In this document: piece after piece, positions 1 to 12,100 of the stretch
How positions within the stretch are numbered: the first letter of the stretch is position 1
Layout of the letters: each line of letters begins with the position of its first letter
Source of the DNA: Rutidosis leptorrhynchoides
Taxonomy: Eukaryota; Streptophyta; Magnoliopsida; Asterales; Asteraceae
Assembly (NCBI RefSeq): GCF_046630445.1
Contig: NC_092333.1
Location: 98,974,001-99,038,000 of the forward strand
Length of the DNA stretch: 64,000 bases
Direction: 5' to 3'
Program-made: the position numbers and the translations under genes
Notes under the pieces: model-generated
The model's database searches: none
Seen by the model: only the letters and a program-made list of their open reading frames with translations
What the model was told of the DNA's origin: nothing

Positions 1-3000
1 TGTTACAGTCCTAGTAGGAATAAGTTCATTTTTCTCATTTGTAATGACAGTCATGCCACCCTTCTTAGGCACGCATTGAACTGGGCTTACCCATGGACTA
101 TCAGAGATTGGATAAATTAGACCTGCATCTAGCAGTTTAATAATCTCTTTCTTAACTACATCTTGCATATTAGGATTTAGTCTTCGTTGGCGTTGCACAT
201 ACATTTTATGACCTTCTTCCATAAGGATTTTATGTGTGCAATACGAAGGACTTATTCCTTTAATATCATGAATCTTCCATGCAATGGCTGGTTTATGAGC
301 TTTTAACACAGAAATGAGTTGTGATTTCTCATTTTCAGTAAGAGAAGACGATATTATTACAGGTAATTCAGATTTACCATGTAAATAAGCGTATTCCAAA
401 TGGTTTGGAAGTGGCTTTAACTCTAATTTCGGAGGTTCTTTTATCGATGATTTGTATCGATATCTGTCTTCTTCTTTTAGCATTTGAATTTCTTCTGTTG
501 TTGGTTCATATCCATTAGCTATAAGTGTAGCTAACATTTTAGCTTCATCAATTGGTTCATTACCTTCTCCTAAAGAACATTCTCCTGTTCCTTGTAATTC
601 TGGAAATTCTTCTAATAATTCTGCATGTGCATCTAGAGTTTGAATATAATAACATGTATCATCTGCAGATTGCAGTTGTTGCATTGCTCTATCAACTGAA
701 AAGGTAACACTCTCATCCTCTATACTTAGGGTCAGTTTCTTACCGAACACCTCTATCATTGCTTTAGCCGTGTTTAAGAATGGTCTTCCTAATATGAGAG
801 GAACTTGAGAATCTTCTTCCATGTCCAAAACAATAAAATCTACTGGAAATACTAAAGTACCAACTTTAACTAGCATGTTCTCCATTATCCCTCTAGGATA
901 TTTTATTGATCTATCGGCTAGTTGTATGCTTATTCTGGTTGGTTTCAATTCTCCAGGGTCTAGTTTAGTGTATAGTGAATACGGCATTAAATTTATACTA
1001 GCACCTAAATCTGCCAATGCTTCTATTGAACTAAGACTACCCAGAAAACATGGAATTGTGAAACTTCCAGGATCAGATAATTTTTCTAGTATCTTATTCA
1101 ACAGCACTGCTGAACAATTAGCATTCATAGTAACAGCCGAGAGTTCTTCCATTTTCTTTCTATTTGAGATTAGATCTTTCAAGAATTTAGCATATCTAGG
1201 CATTCCTGAAATCACATCAATGAAAGGAAGATTTACATTTATCTGTTTAAACATATCCAAGAATTTGGATTGCTCGGCTTCAAGTTTCTCTTTCTTCATT
1301 TTACTCGGGTAAGGAAGTGGTGGTTGGTATGGTTTAACATAAGGTTTAGCCTTAACTGTGTTATCTTCATTAACCTTTTCAACTACCGGTTCTTTTTTCT
1401 TATCTTGATCAGGTTGTGGTTCTTGTGGAGTAGGAATAGTTTCATCAGAAGTTACAGGTATTTCCGGTGGTTTAAGTGTTGTACCACTTCTTGTGGTAAT
1501 GGCTTTAGCTGTTTCATTCCGGGGGTTAGCATTTGTATCACTAGGTAGACTTCCCGATTTTCTTTCACCTATTAACCTTGGTAGGTTACTTACTTCTTGT
1601 TCCAAGTTTTGAATAGAAGCTTGTTGATTTCTAAATGCTTGAACATTTTGTTCATTAGTTTGTTTCTGAGATGTGAATAACTGCGTTTGAGTTTCAACTA
1701 GCTTCGTCATCATATCTTCTAAATTCGGCTTTTTATCATCGGTTTGTTGTGGTGGTTTGTTTTGAAAATTAGGTCTTTGCTGATTGTAATTATTATTGGA
1801 TACTTGTTGATTGCTAGGACCTTGTTGGTTGTTGTATGGAATATTTCGGTTATAATTCTGGTTTTGATTGTAAATTGGTCTTGGCGGTTGATAATTATTC
1901 TGATAATTATTTCCAGGCCTTTGGTTTATGTATGAAATATTCTCTCTTTGTTCCATTGTTAATTCAATACTGAGACAATCTTTTGTCAAATGTGGTCCTC
2001 CACATTGCTCACAACTAATTCGTATTGAGTGAATATCTTTAGTCATCTTTTCCATTCGTCTCTCCACAGCATCTATCTTTGCGGAAATGGAATCTAAGTC
2101 ATGGCTAGAATCGGTTCTAGCTGCTTTAGATGATCTAACGATATCTTTTTCTTGGTGCCACTCATGTGAGTGGGAAGCAGTGTTATCAATAATTTTGTAA
2201 GCATCAGTTTCGGTTTTCTTCATAATAGAACCACCAGCTGCTATATCTATGTCTTTCCTTGTAGTGATGTCGCATCCTTGGTAGAATATTTGTACTATTT
2301 GACAGGTGTCTAAACCATGTTGCGGACATCCTCTTAACAACTTTCCATATCTTGTCCATGCCTCATATAGAGTTTCATTTGGCTTCTGTGTAAACGTAAC
2401 AATTTCTGCTTGAAGTCTTACGGCTTTAGATGCCGGAAAGAATTGTTTAAGAAATTTTTCAACTAAAACGTCCCATGTATCGATCGCCCCTTCAGGTAAC
2501 GATTCCAACCAATCTTTGGCTTCTCCCTTTAAAGTCCAGGGAAATAACATGAGATATATCTGTTCATCCTCCACTTCTCGGATTTTAAATAGTGTGCAGA
2601 TCCTATTAAAGGTACGTAGATGTTCATTTGGATCTTCCTTCGGCGCACCACTAAATTGGCATTGATTAGTCACCATGTGTAGAATTTGTCCTTTGATTTC
2701 ATAATCTGGCGCATTAATGTCTGGATGAGTAATTGCGTGACCTTGGCCAGTGCGTTTAGCTCTCATTCGGTCTTCCATACTTAAAGGTTCCAGATTCTCC
2801 ATAATTGAATTTGTTGAATCGGAATCACTAGAGGATTCTGATTTAATGGTTTGTTCCTCAACAATCTCTGTTTGAATGATTGGTGGTTCCGGAGGAAAGT
2901 TTAATGGTTCAGGATCTACGAACCGTTCCTGAATATTCTCCGGATTCTCAATTGTGAGGTCGGGTTCAAAAAATAGATTATCGGAAATTTGAACTGAAGT

Positions 3001-3120
3001 ACTTGGTCGACTGGATGACGATTCTAAAGAGAAATCAACGGCGGTTATATTTGCTAAATGTCTTGATCTAGTTACAGGTGGTGAACGTACAAAAGGTGGT
3101 GAACGTCTTGCTCGGTGCAT
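1..3120 (-). CDS. Athila-type Gag-Pol, N-terminal 1040 codons, open to the window edge
   Basis: This frame starts with ATG at 3120 and contains no stop codon down to position 1; I checked each codon. It encodes the structural and replicative polyprotein of an Athila LTR retrotransposon, acting in cytoplasmic virus-like particles. Seen in order: a gag region with the WLESLPEGAI and FFPASKA stretches usual in this lineage (about residues 170-220); one zinc knuckle CEQCGGPHLTKDC near residue 370; a Gln/Asn-rich tract (about 395-450); an aspartic protease with DLGAS near residue 703; and the start of reverse transcriptase (RRLNPNMQ, SPVQCVPKKGG) at the C-terminal edge. Catalytic RT residues, RNase H and integrase lie beyond the window. 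No frameshift or nonsense codon is visible, unlike every other gag-pol here, which suggests a comparatively young copy. Confidence 0.88.
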   Translation of the reverse strand, partial: MHRARRSPPFVRSPPVTRSRHLANITAVDFSLESSSSRPSTSVQISDNLFFEPDLTIENPENIQERFVDPEPLNFPPEPPIIQTEIVEEQTIKSESSSDSDSTNSIMENLEPLSMEDRMRAKRTGQGHAITHPDINAPDYEIKGQILHMVTNQCQFSGAPKEDPNEHLRTFNRICTLFKIREVEDEQIYLMLFPWTLKGEAKDWLESLPEGAIDTWDVLVEKFLKQFFPASKAVRLQAEIVTFTQKPNETLYEAWTRYGKLLRGCPQHGLDTCQIVQIFYQGCDITTRKDIDIAAGGSIMKKTETDAYKIIDNTASHSHEWHQEKDIVRSSKAARTDSSHDLDSISAKIDAVERRMEKMTKDIHSIRISCEQCGGPHLTKDCLSIELTMEQRENISYINQRPGNNYQNNYQPPRPIYNQNQNYNRNIPYNNQQGPSNQQVSNNNYNQQRPNFQNKPPQQTDDKKPNLEDMMTKLVETQTQLFTSQKQTNEQNVQAFRNQQASIQNLEQEVSNLPRLIGERKSGSLPSDTNANPRNETAKAITTRSGTTLKPPEIPVTSDETIPTPQEPQPDQDKKKEPVVEKVNEDNTVKAKPYVKPYQPPLPYPSKMKKEKLEAEQSKFLDMFKQINVNLPFIDVISGMPRYAKFLKDLISNRKKMEELSAVTMNANCSAVLLNKILEKLSDPGSFTIPCFLGSLSSIEALADLGASINLMPYSLYTKLDPGELKPTRISIQLADRSIKYPRGIMENMLVKVGTLVFPVDFIVLDMEEDSQVPLILGRPFLNTAKAMIEVFGKKLTLSIEDESVTFSVDRAMQQLQSADDTCYYIQTLDAHAELLEEFPELQGTGECSLGEGNEPIDEAKMLATLIANGYEPTTEEIQMLKEEDRYRYKSSIKEPPKLELKPLPNHLEYAYLHGKSELPVIISSSLTENEKSQLISVLKAHKPAIAWKIHDIKGISPSYCTHKILMEEGHKMYVQRQRRLNPNMQDVVKKEIIKLLDAGLIYPISDSPWVSPVQCVPKKGGMTVITNEKNELIPTRTVT

Positions 3121-4507
3121 TCACTGAATATCCTATTAGTTTTAAAAAGGAAAGAAAAATTATAATAAGTTATCCAATCAATAGACTTTTCTGATTTTGC
3201 CCACGTTTCGAATAGCCAAAAGATGCAGCAGAGGGGCAGGATTCGTTTGGTCTCAATATAATTGAGGACTGTTTGGCTCCAATAACCCGGTCCACGTACA
3301 AATCCAACTATTACTACGAACAAGAAAATTTTGATGTCTATCAATTTAACCACTCAAAATAAATTTTCGTAATTTTAAGAAATTTAGATAAGAAGTAGAA
3401 TAAAAATCTATGTCCTAAAACTAGAATAGCGAGAAATAAGAAAGAAAAAGAGTTCGTCGAAAAAGGTCGAAAAAGAAAAATGGTTGAAAAATAAAAGGTG
3501 ACGGAAAAATAAAAGAAACTTATAAAACTTAAAAATACTTGACTAACCTAACCTTATTACTACAACTAACTTAAAATTATAATCGCAAATTGAAATTACT
3601 AATTGGAATGATAATTGATACATAGGTAAAAGTCGTCTAAAAATATTAAAGCTTACAAGAAAAACTAAATCCCAAATGGAAATAACTTAAAAAGAAACTA
3701 AAACTTAAAAAGGCGTCGCAAAATTCTAAAGCACTTAAATCTTAGTCTAAAGAAAAAGCACTTAAGGAATTCTACGGCAAAGCCTAAAAATCTAGAAGTA
3801 AAAATAACTATGGCAAAAACTATATTTAAAACTAATTATGAGCTAAAAATACAAATATTACGCTAAAACGATTAAAAAGGGGACAAAATATAAAAATATA
3901 CAAAAAGTTGTAAAAAGTACAATTTTTATAAAAATATTATTTTTATATTATTTATTTTATTAAACTATTAATTTTACAATTTTAAATAAAATAATTAAAC
4001 TAAAAATACAAATTAATTAATATCTAAAATTAATTAATATAATAACTAACCCTAATTAGGGTTTAATATTAATAATAATTAATAATAATCTGTAATTAAT
4101 GCTGTCGGCAGGTTCAGTAGGGCGTGTCAGATGGGCTCATGCGATCGCATGAGTCCTCAGTTGCCCAGCCATGCGATCGCATGGGCTAGGGTTTCGGGCC
4201 ACAGAGTGGGCTGCTACAGTACAGGCCGAATTAATAATTTTTTTTTTCTTCTGTTTTTGCTGTAAAATATAAAATATATTTATTAATTAAATGAAACTTA
4301 TATTTTTACAAACTAAAAAAAATGGAAATAAAGAAACTTTATAAAACTTAAATATTTATCAAACTCTAAAAAAAAATATTTATATTTTTGTTTTTCTTTT
4401 AATATTTTTGAATATTTAAAACGTATTTTTACAAAAGCGTAATAAAAGTAAAAATCTTTTTTTTTATATATATTAGCGTTGCGCTTCCGGCTTTTAAGCT
4501 AGATTGA
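3121..4507 (-). other. Athila leader between primer site and gag
   Basis: About 1.4 kb of AT-rich DNA with no convincing reading frame. A GC-rich island at about 4103-4230 holds two perfect palindromes (annotated separately) and the words GGTTTCGGGCC and GCTACAGTAC. A long untranslated leader is usual for Athila elements. Confidence 0.7.
4136..4184. repeat. Pair of CATGCGATCGCATG palindromes in the Athila leader
   Basis: CTCATGCGATCGCATGAG (4136-4153, 18 bp, perfect) and CCATGCGATCGCATGG (4169-4184, 16 bp, perfect), 15 bp apart. The core is GCGATCGC. On the element's sense strand GTACTGTAGCAG precedes the pair. The function is unknown. Confidence 0.9.
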
Positions 4508-4526
4508 GTCCCCGGCAGCGGCGCCA
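4508..4526 (-). promoter_or_regulatory. Primer binding site, tRNA-Asp type
   Basis: On the minus strand the site begins TGGCGCCGCTGCCGGGGAC, closely complementary to the 3' end of plant tRNA-Asp (recalled from knowledge). It lies 9 nt inside the LTR end, where first-strand priming is expected. Confidence 0.85.
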
Positions 4527-4535
4527 AAAATAACT

Positions 4536-6531
4536 TGATGTCGTGCGAGGTGTATATAAAATAGCTATATTTTTACTACGAAATACTATTAAATACGATA
4601 CAATTTTACACAAGATATTTATTTATTTAGAGAATGGATATACTTAAACCTTGCTACAATACTTATAGGCAGTGTACCTAATCGTACAGTAGTGTAGTTT
4701 TTAGTAAGTCCGGTTCGTTCCACAGGGAATCTTTTTAAACAAAGCTTAACGCTATATTAGTTTACTTTTATAAAAATACAAATATATATATATATAAGTA
4801 ATATTATTATTATAAAGGGGGGTTTTTACCGTTTAATGACCGGTTTGTCGATTTTAAAACTTTAGTCGCAGTTAAAATCAAATGTAAAATATTAAAAATA
4901 AATACAAGACTTAAATTAAAGCATAAAGTAAATAACGATAATGAAATTGCGAATAATAAAAGTGCGATAAAATAAACTTGCGATAATTAAAAAGTACGAT
5001 AATTAAAAGTGCAATTAAATACAATAACAATAAAAATGCGATAATTAGAAGTGCAATTAAATATAAAATAAAGGAAATTAAATATGAAATAAAAGAATTA
5101 TGCTTATTTAAACTTCCGTAATCATGATGTTTGACGTGTTGATTTTAGTTTTATGCCCATGGGTTAATTGTCCTTTGTCCTGGATTATTTAATATGTCCG
5201 TCTGGTTTTTGTCCATAACAGTCCATCGGTCATAAATTTAAAGCGCGAGTGTCCTCGTCAAATTATCCTTATACCCGAAGTCAAATATTCCAACTAATTG
5301 GGGACTTAAACTGTAACAAGATTTTAATACTTTGTTTAATAATTACACCAGGTTGTCGACTGAGTGTAATCCAAGGTTTTAATATTTTGTTATCAATTAT
5401 ACCAAGTGTCCTTGTACATAATTTCACCCCTGTTTTAATTATTCTAGTGACTATTAATCCATTCCCGTGTCCGGTTAAATGAACGATTATTCGTACATAT
5501 AAATACCCCGCCCATCGTGTCCGATTGAGTGTATATGGTAATTTATAGGGACGCCCAATTGTAAATCTTTATATTAACATTAACAAACTATCATTTAGTT
5601 AAACAAATATAAAGCCCATTAATAGCCCATAGTCTAATTTCCACAAGTGTCGTTCTTTTGTCCAAACCCCAATTATGGTACAAAGCCCAATTACCCAATT
5701 TTAGTAATTAGCCCAACATCATGATTACTTCGGATTAAATAAGCATAATAATAATTTAGCTACGAGACATTAAATTAAAAAGGTTGAACATAACTTACAA
5801 TGATTAAAAATAGCGTAGCGTTACACGGACAGAATTTTGACTTACACCCTTACAATATTCGCTAACATACCCTTATTATTAGAATTATAATTAAAATTAA
5901 AATTAAAATTAAAATATAAATTATATATATATATATATTTTACGTACATATGAGAGAAGAGAAAGATAGATTCCTATTTTTGGTGCACTAAAGCTCGATT
6001 TTTATAGGCATGTGGGCTGGAACTGGGGCTCATGCGATCGCATGGATTTATGCCTTCCAGGCCATGCGATCGCATGGCCAGCTGGGGAGGCTCATATTTG
6101 GTTGTTTTCTTCTGCCGACGGTTTTATAAATAATATAATATATTAAATAATTATAAGAATTATTTAAATATTATATTATATTTATGTGCATAGTTGACTT
6201 GTAATTTTTAGTCCGTTGCGTCGAGCGTTGAGAGTTGACTCTGGTCCCGGTTCCGGATTTTCGAACGTCCTTGCGTACAATTTTATATTTTGTACTTTGC
6301 GTTTTGAATCTTGTACTCTTGTAATTTCGAGACGTTTCTTATCAATAATTGGAACCTCTTGGATTGTATTTTGTACTTTTGAGCTTTTTGGTCATTTGCG
6401 TCTTCAATTCGTCGAATCTGTCTTTTGTCTTCACCTTTTATTATTTAAACGAATATCACTTGTAAATAGAACAATTGCAACTAAAAGCTTGTCTTTCTTG
6501 AGGAATAATGCTATGTTTTTAGCATTATCAG
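4536..6531 (-). repeat. Athila 5' LTR
   Basis: About 2.0 kb. On the minus strand it begins TGATAATGC and ends GACATCA, so the ends are TGAT...ATCA. The inner end is fixed by the primer site and the outer end by resumption of element 2 coding sequence at 6532. It contains a second pair of GCGATCGC palindromes (6031-6079) and an (AT)n run near 5920-5940. No coding sequence is recognised in it. Confidence 0.8.
6031..6079. repeat. Pair of CATGCGATCGCATG palindromes in the Athila LTR
   Basis: CATGCGATCGCATG (6031-6044) and GGCCATGCGATCGCATGGCC (6060-6079, a perfect 20-bp palindrome). The same core and paired layout occur in this element's leader and in the LTRs of the unrelated element-5 family. 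Confidence 0.9.
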
Positions 6532-9129
6532 TTACCTATTCCTAGCTTTGATGTAGAATTAGGAATGGATTGGCTGAGCTCGCTTAGGGCTAATATTAAG
6601 TGTGATAGGAAAATGATCACCTTTCGTTCGACCGATGGAACCCGTGTTGTGGCCCAAGGGGAGCGGGGCGGGTATAATTTTCCGTTGATAACCATGCTGA
6701 AAGCGAAAAATTCGATGGCAAAGGGTTGTGAATCATTTCTTGCATATATGATTGATACGAAGAAAGAAAAGTAAACAGTGGCTGATATTCCGGTAGTATC
6801 AGAATTTTCCGAAGTGTTTCCAGATGAGTTACCAGGTATGCCGCCGGTAAGGGAAGTCGAATATAAGATTGAGTTGGTTCCTGGAACAACTCCAGTTGCA
6901 AAAGCTCCATACCGATTAGCGCCGTCTAAAATCCGTGAAATGATGTCAAAGATTCAAGAGTTATTAGATTGTGGGTTTATCCGACCGAGTTCTTCACCGT
7001 GGGGTGCTCCGGTATTGTTTGTTAAAAAGAAAGATGGGTCAATGCGTATGTGTATTGATTATCGTGAATTGAACAAAAGAACAATGAAGAATAAGTATCC
7101 GTTACCTCGAATAGACGATTTGTTCTATCAGTTACAGGGTGCTTCATTCTTTTCTAAGATAGATTTACGATCTGAATATCATCAGGTTCGTGTTTCTGAA
7201 TCAGATATACCGAAAACAGCATTCTGAACAAGGTATGGTCATTATGAATTTCTTGTCATGCCGTTTGGTTTGACGAATGCGCCAGCAGTCTTCATGGATA
7301 TAATGAATAGAGTGTGTCGTCCATTCTTAGATAAGTTTGTGATTGTGTTCATAGACGATATACTAGTGTATTCAAAGACAGAGAGTGAACATGCTGAACA
7401 TCTCAGACAGGTTTTGAACTTGTTGAAATGTGAGCAACTATTTGCAAAATTTTCAAAATGTGAATTTTGGTTACGTGAAGTGCAGTTTTTGGGTCATGTG
7501 ATTTGTGCTGAATGTATAAAGGTTGATCCGATAAAGATAGAAGCAGTAATGAATTGGAATTCTCCGAAGACTCCGACTGAGATTAAGAGTTTTCTGGGAT
7601 TGGCTGGTTATTATCGCAGGTTTATCAAAGATTTTTCTAAAATAGCAGGTCCGTTGACTAAGTTGACTCGTAAAGATGTAGCCTTTTGATGGAATGATGA
7701 ACAAGAAAAGGCTTTTCAGATTTTGAAACAGCTACTGTGTCAGGCACCAGTGTTAGCTTTACCAGAAGGTTCAGACGACTTCGTGGTATACTGTGATGCG
7801 TCATATGCTGGGTTGGGTTGTGTATTAATGCAAAGAGATAAAGTAATCGCCTACGCCTCGCGACAGTTGAAAGTTCATGAGAAGAATTATCCAGTGCATG
7901 ATCTTGAAATGGCTGCAGTAGTGTTTGCTTTGAAACTGTGGAGACACTATTTGTATGCAGGTGCGGAACATTTAAGGGACAAAAGGGGGTATCCGCCCCC
8001 CCTCGATTTCGGGGGAAAAAAATTTTACACTAATTTTTTTTTTTATACGAAAAATAAGGTTTTTTTTTAGTGTTTACCCCCCTTCGATTAGTTTCTTACC
8101 CCTTCAATTAGTTTCGCCCCCTCTCGAGTCGGGGTCAAGTTCCGCCACTGTTTGTATGGAACCCATTGTGTTATTTGTACAGATCACAAGAGTTTGCAGT
8201 ATATTTTCTCACAGAAAGAATTGAATATGCGTCAAAGACGGTGGCAAGAGTTGATCAAAGATTATGATTGTGAAATTAAATACCATCCTGGTAAGGCAAA
8301 TGTGGTTGCAGATGCGTTAAGTCGTAAAAAGTCAAGTGAAAATGTGAAATTCCTTCGTTTGAATATAACTTCAGATTTGATTAACAGCTTAAGAACCGTT
8401 CAGGCCTGTGCTATGGAGGACGAACATATTAAATCTGAACAAATGACCAAACGAAAAGTGGACTTAATTGATGACTCACGTGGACTAAAGACCTTAAACA
8501 ATCGTGTTTGGGTACCTAAGCTTGGAGATTTGAGGGATTTAATCATGACAGAAGCTCACAAATCCAAATTGACAGTACATCCGGGTAGTAATAAGATGTA
8601 TCATGATTTGAAAATAGTGTATTGGTGGCCGACAATGAAAACAGATATCGCTCGTTATGTCGAAAAGTGTCACATTTGTGCTCAAGTCAAGGCAGAACAT
8701 CAGAAACCTTATGGTTCGTTACGTCAGTTACAGATTCCAGAGTGGAAATGGGAACATATAATAAAGGATTTTGTGACCAAATTACCTCGAACTCAGAAAA
8801 GACATGATATGATTTGGGTAATAGTGGATCGTCTAACTAAAAGTGCTCATTTTCTTGCTACTCGTGAAACAGCTTCGTTAAGTGAGTTAGCCGAATTGTA
8901 TGTGAAAGAGATAGTTAGTCAACATGGTGTGCCATTATCGATCGTTTCATACAGCGATTCCAGATTTATGTCGAATTTTTGGAATAGTCTTCAACAGAAT
9001 TTGGGTACGCGTGTGAATTTAAGTACAGCTTATCATCCTCAGACAGACGGTCAGAGTGAAAGGACGATACAGACTTTGGAGGATATGTTAAGGGCTTGTG
9101 TGTTAGAATACGGTGGTTCGTGGGATACA
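6532..9129 (+). pseudogene. Element 2: chromovirus (Tekay-like) pol, protease end to mid-integrase
   Basis: One reading frame with stops. Domains: the end of protease (FDVELGMDWL, just after 6540); reverse transcriptase ([37 protein letters not shown]); RNase H ([26 protein letters not shown]); integrase zinc finger ([11 protein letters not shown] ... [14 protein letters not shown]) and DDE core ([19 protein letters not shown]). In-frame stops are TAA at 6772, TGA at 7225 and TGA at 7687; the two TGAs replace expected CGA codons, consistent with CpG decay. A hAT-type MITE interrupts RNase H at 7958-8150; removing it with one TSD copy restores the frame. Element 3 is inserted at 9130 and the frame resumes at 22308. 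Gag and the 5' LTR lie left of the window, beyond the Athila insertion. Confidence 0.92.
7958..8150. mobile_element. hAT-type MITE, 193 bp, inside element 2 RNase H
   Basis: It is flanked by a perfect 8-bp target duplication TTTGTATG (7950-7957 and 8151-8158). Ends are CAGGTGCGGAAC and GTTCCGCCACTG; the reverse complement of the second is CAGTGGCGGAAC, a classic plant hAT terminus. The interior has G/C homopolymer runs (GGGGG, CCCCCC) and an A/T core and encodes nothing. The transposase source is not in the window. Confidence 0.88.
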
Positions 9130-12100
9130 TGAAATTTCCCGTTCTTATTGATTAAAAACGTTCCATATTAATTGATTTCGTTGCGAGGTTTTGACCTCTA
9201 TATGAGACGTTTTTCAAAGACTGCATTCATTTTTAAAACAAACCATAACCTTTATTTCATAAATAAAGGTTTAAAAAGCTTTACGTAGATTATCAAATAA
9301 TGATAATCTAAAATATCCTGTTTACACACGACCATTACATAATGGTTTACAATACAAATATGTTACATCGAAATCAGTTTCTTGAATGCAGTTTTTACAC
9401 AATATCATACAAACATGGACTCCAAATCTTGTCCTTATTTTAGTATGCAACAGCGGAAGCTCTTAGTATTCACCTGAGAATAAACATGCTTTAAACGTCA
9501 ACAAAAATGTTGGTGAGTTATAGGTTTAACCTATATATATCAAATCGTAACAATAGACCACAAGATTTCATATTTCAATACACATCCCATACATAGAGAT
9601 AAAAATCATTCATATGGTGAACACCTGGTAACCGACATTAACAAGATGCATATGTAAGAATATCCCCATCATTCCGGGACACCCTTCGGATATGATATAA
9701 ATTTCGAAATACTAAAGCATCTGGTACTTTGGATGGGGTTTGTTAGGCCCAATAGATCTATCTTTAGGATTCGCGTCAATTAGGGTGTCTGTTCCCTAAT
9801 TCTTAGATTACCAGACTTAATAAAAAGGGGCATATTCGATTTCAATAATTCAACCATAGAATGTAGTTTCACGTACTTGTGTCTATTTTGTAAATCATTT
9901 ATAAAACCTGCATGTATTCTCATCCCAAAAATATTAAATTTTAAAAGTGGGACTATAACTCACTTTCACAGATTTTTACTTCGTCGGGAAGTAAGACTTG
10001 GCCACTGGTTGATTCACAAACCTATAACAATATATACATATATATCAAAGTATATTCAAAATATATTTACAAAACTTTTAATACATTTTGATGTTTTAAG
10101 TTTATTAAGTCAGCTGTCCTCGTTAGTAACCTACAACTAGTTGTCCACAGTTAGATGTACAGAAATAAATCGATAAATATTATCTTGAATCAATCCACGA
10201 CCCAGTGTATACGTATCTCAGTATTGATCACAACTCAAACTATATATATATTTTGGAATCAACCTCAACCCTGTATAGCTAACTCCAACATTCACATATA
10301 GAGTGTCTATGGTTGTTCCGCAATATATATATATAGATGGGTCGACATGATAGGTCGAAACATTGTATACGTGTCTATGGTATCTCAAGATTACATAATA
10401 TACAATATTAGTTGATTAGGTTATGGTTGGAATAGATTTATTACTAACTTTCACGTAGGTAAAATGAGTAGTTTTTATCAATCTTGTTTTACTCGCCATT
10501 TCTTCGTTTCTAATCCGTTTTGAGTGATTCCAGTGTCCACGGTTTCGTATTGAACTTAAATTTATGAATCTAAACATAAAAAGTATAAGTTTATAGTCAG
10601 AAATACAAGTTACAAGTCGTTTTTGAAAGAGGTAGTCATTTCCGTCGAAAGAACGACATCTTGATGACCATTTTGAAAAATATACTTTCACTTTGAGTTT
10701 AACCATGATTTTTGGATATAGTTTCATGTTCATAAGAAAAATAATTTTTCCAGAAGTATAGCTTTTAAATCAAAGTTCTTCTTAGCTTTTAATTATCCCA
10801 ACCAAAACAGCCCCCGGTTTTACTACGACGGCGTATATCCAGTTTTATGGTGTTTATCGTGTTTCCGGGTTTTAAATCATTAAGTTAGCATATCATATAG
10901 ATATAGAACATGTGTTTAGTTGATTTTAAAAGTCTAGTTAGAAGGATTAACTTTATTTGCGAACAAGTTTAGAATTAACTAAACTATGTTCTAGTAATTA
11001 CAAGTTTATAACGTTGAATAAGACAGTTTTTTATGTATGAATCGAATGATGTTATGAACATCATTAATACCTCAAGTTCCTTAGATAAACCTACTGGAAA
11101 TGAGAAAAATGGATCTAGCTTCAAAGGATCCTTGGATGGCTTGAAAGTTCTTGAAGCAGAATCATGACACGAAAACAATTTCAAGTAAGATTTCCACTCG
11201 AAATAAGATTGTTATAGTTATAGAAATTGAATTAAAGTTTGAATATGATTATTACCTTGTATTAGAAAGATAAACTACTGTAAGTAACAAAGGTTTCTTG
11301 ATCTTGGATGATTACTTGGAATGGATTTAGAAAACTTGGAAGTAAACTTGCAATCTTGGAAGTATTCTTGATTTTATGAAACTAGAACTTTTGGAATTTA
11401 TGAAGAACACTTAGAACTTGAAGATAGAACTTGAGAGAGATCAATTAGATGAAGAAAATTGAAGAATGAAAGTGTTTGTAGGTGTTTTTGATCGTTGGTG
11501 TATGGATTAGATATAAAGGATATGTAATTTTGTTTTCATGTAAATAAGTCATGAATGATTACTCATATTTTTGTAATTTTATGAGATATTTCATGCTAGT
11601 TGCCAAATGATGGTTCCCACATGTGTTAGGTGACTCACATGGGCTGCTAAGAGCTGATCATTAGAGTGTATATACCAATAGTACATACATCTAAAAGCTG
11701 TGTATTGTACGAGTATGAATACGGGTGCATACGAGTAGAATTGTTGATGAAACTGAACGAGGATGTAATTGTAAGCATTTTTGTTAAGTAGAAGTATTTT
11801 GATAAGTGTCTTGAAGTCTTTCAAAAGTGTATGAATACATATTAAAACACTACATGTATATACATTTTAACTGAGTCGTTAAGTCATCGTTAGTCGTTAC
11901 ATGTAAGTGTTGTTTTCAAACCTTTAGGTTAACGATCTTGTTAAATGTTGTTAACCCAATGTTTATAATATCAAAAGAGATTTTAAATTATTATATTATC
12001 ATGATATTATGATGTACGAATATATCTTAATATGATATATATATATTAAATGTCGTTACAACGATAATCGTTACATATATGTCTCGTTTCAAAATCATTA

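Larger units (their letters stand above)
1..6531 (-). mobile_element. Athila-type Ty3/gypsy element, 5' part (runs off the window's left edge)
   Basis: Reading on the minus strand: LTR (6531 to 4536), primer binding site, a 1.4-kb leader, then gag-pol from 3120 to beyond position 1. The tRNA-Asp type primer site and the early RT wording (SPVQCVPKKGG) are typical of the Athila lineage. The right boundary is exact within a few bases, because element 2 protease codons resume immediately after 6531. Bases 6532-6536 (GTTAC) should be the target duplication, repeated left of the window. RNase H, integrase, any env-like gene and the 3' LTR lie outside the window. Confidence 0.85.

Noticed and set aside
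821-1548. Plus-strand frames at 821-1312 and 1270-1548
   Set aside because: They are shadows of the continuous minus-strand Athila gag-pol frame, which has the protease DLGAS motif and runs through both.
4136-4184. GCGATCGC as the cyanobacterial HIP1 repeat, suggesting bacterial DNA
   Set aside because: The surroundings are clearly plant retroelement sequence; the octamer match is coincidental in origin.
6617-6910. A minus-strand frame over element 2 protease and RT
   Set aside because: A shadow of the recognised plus-strand pol pseudogene.
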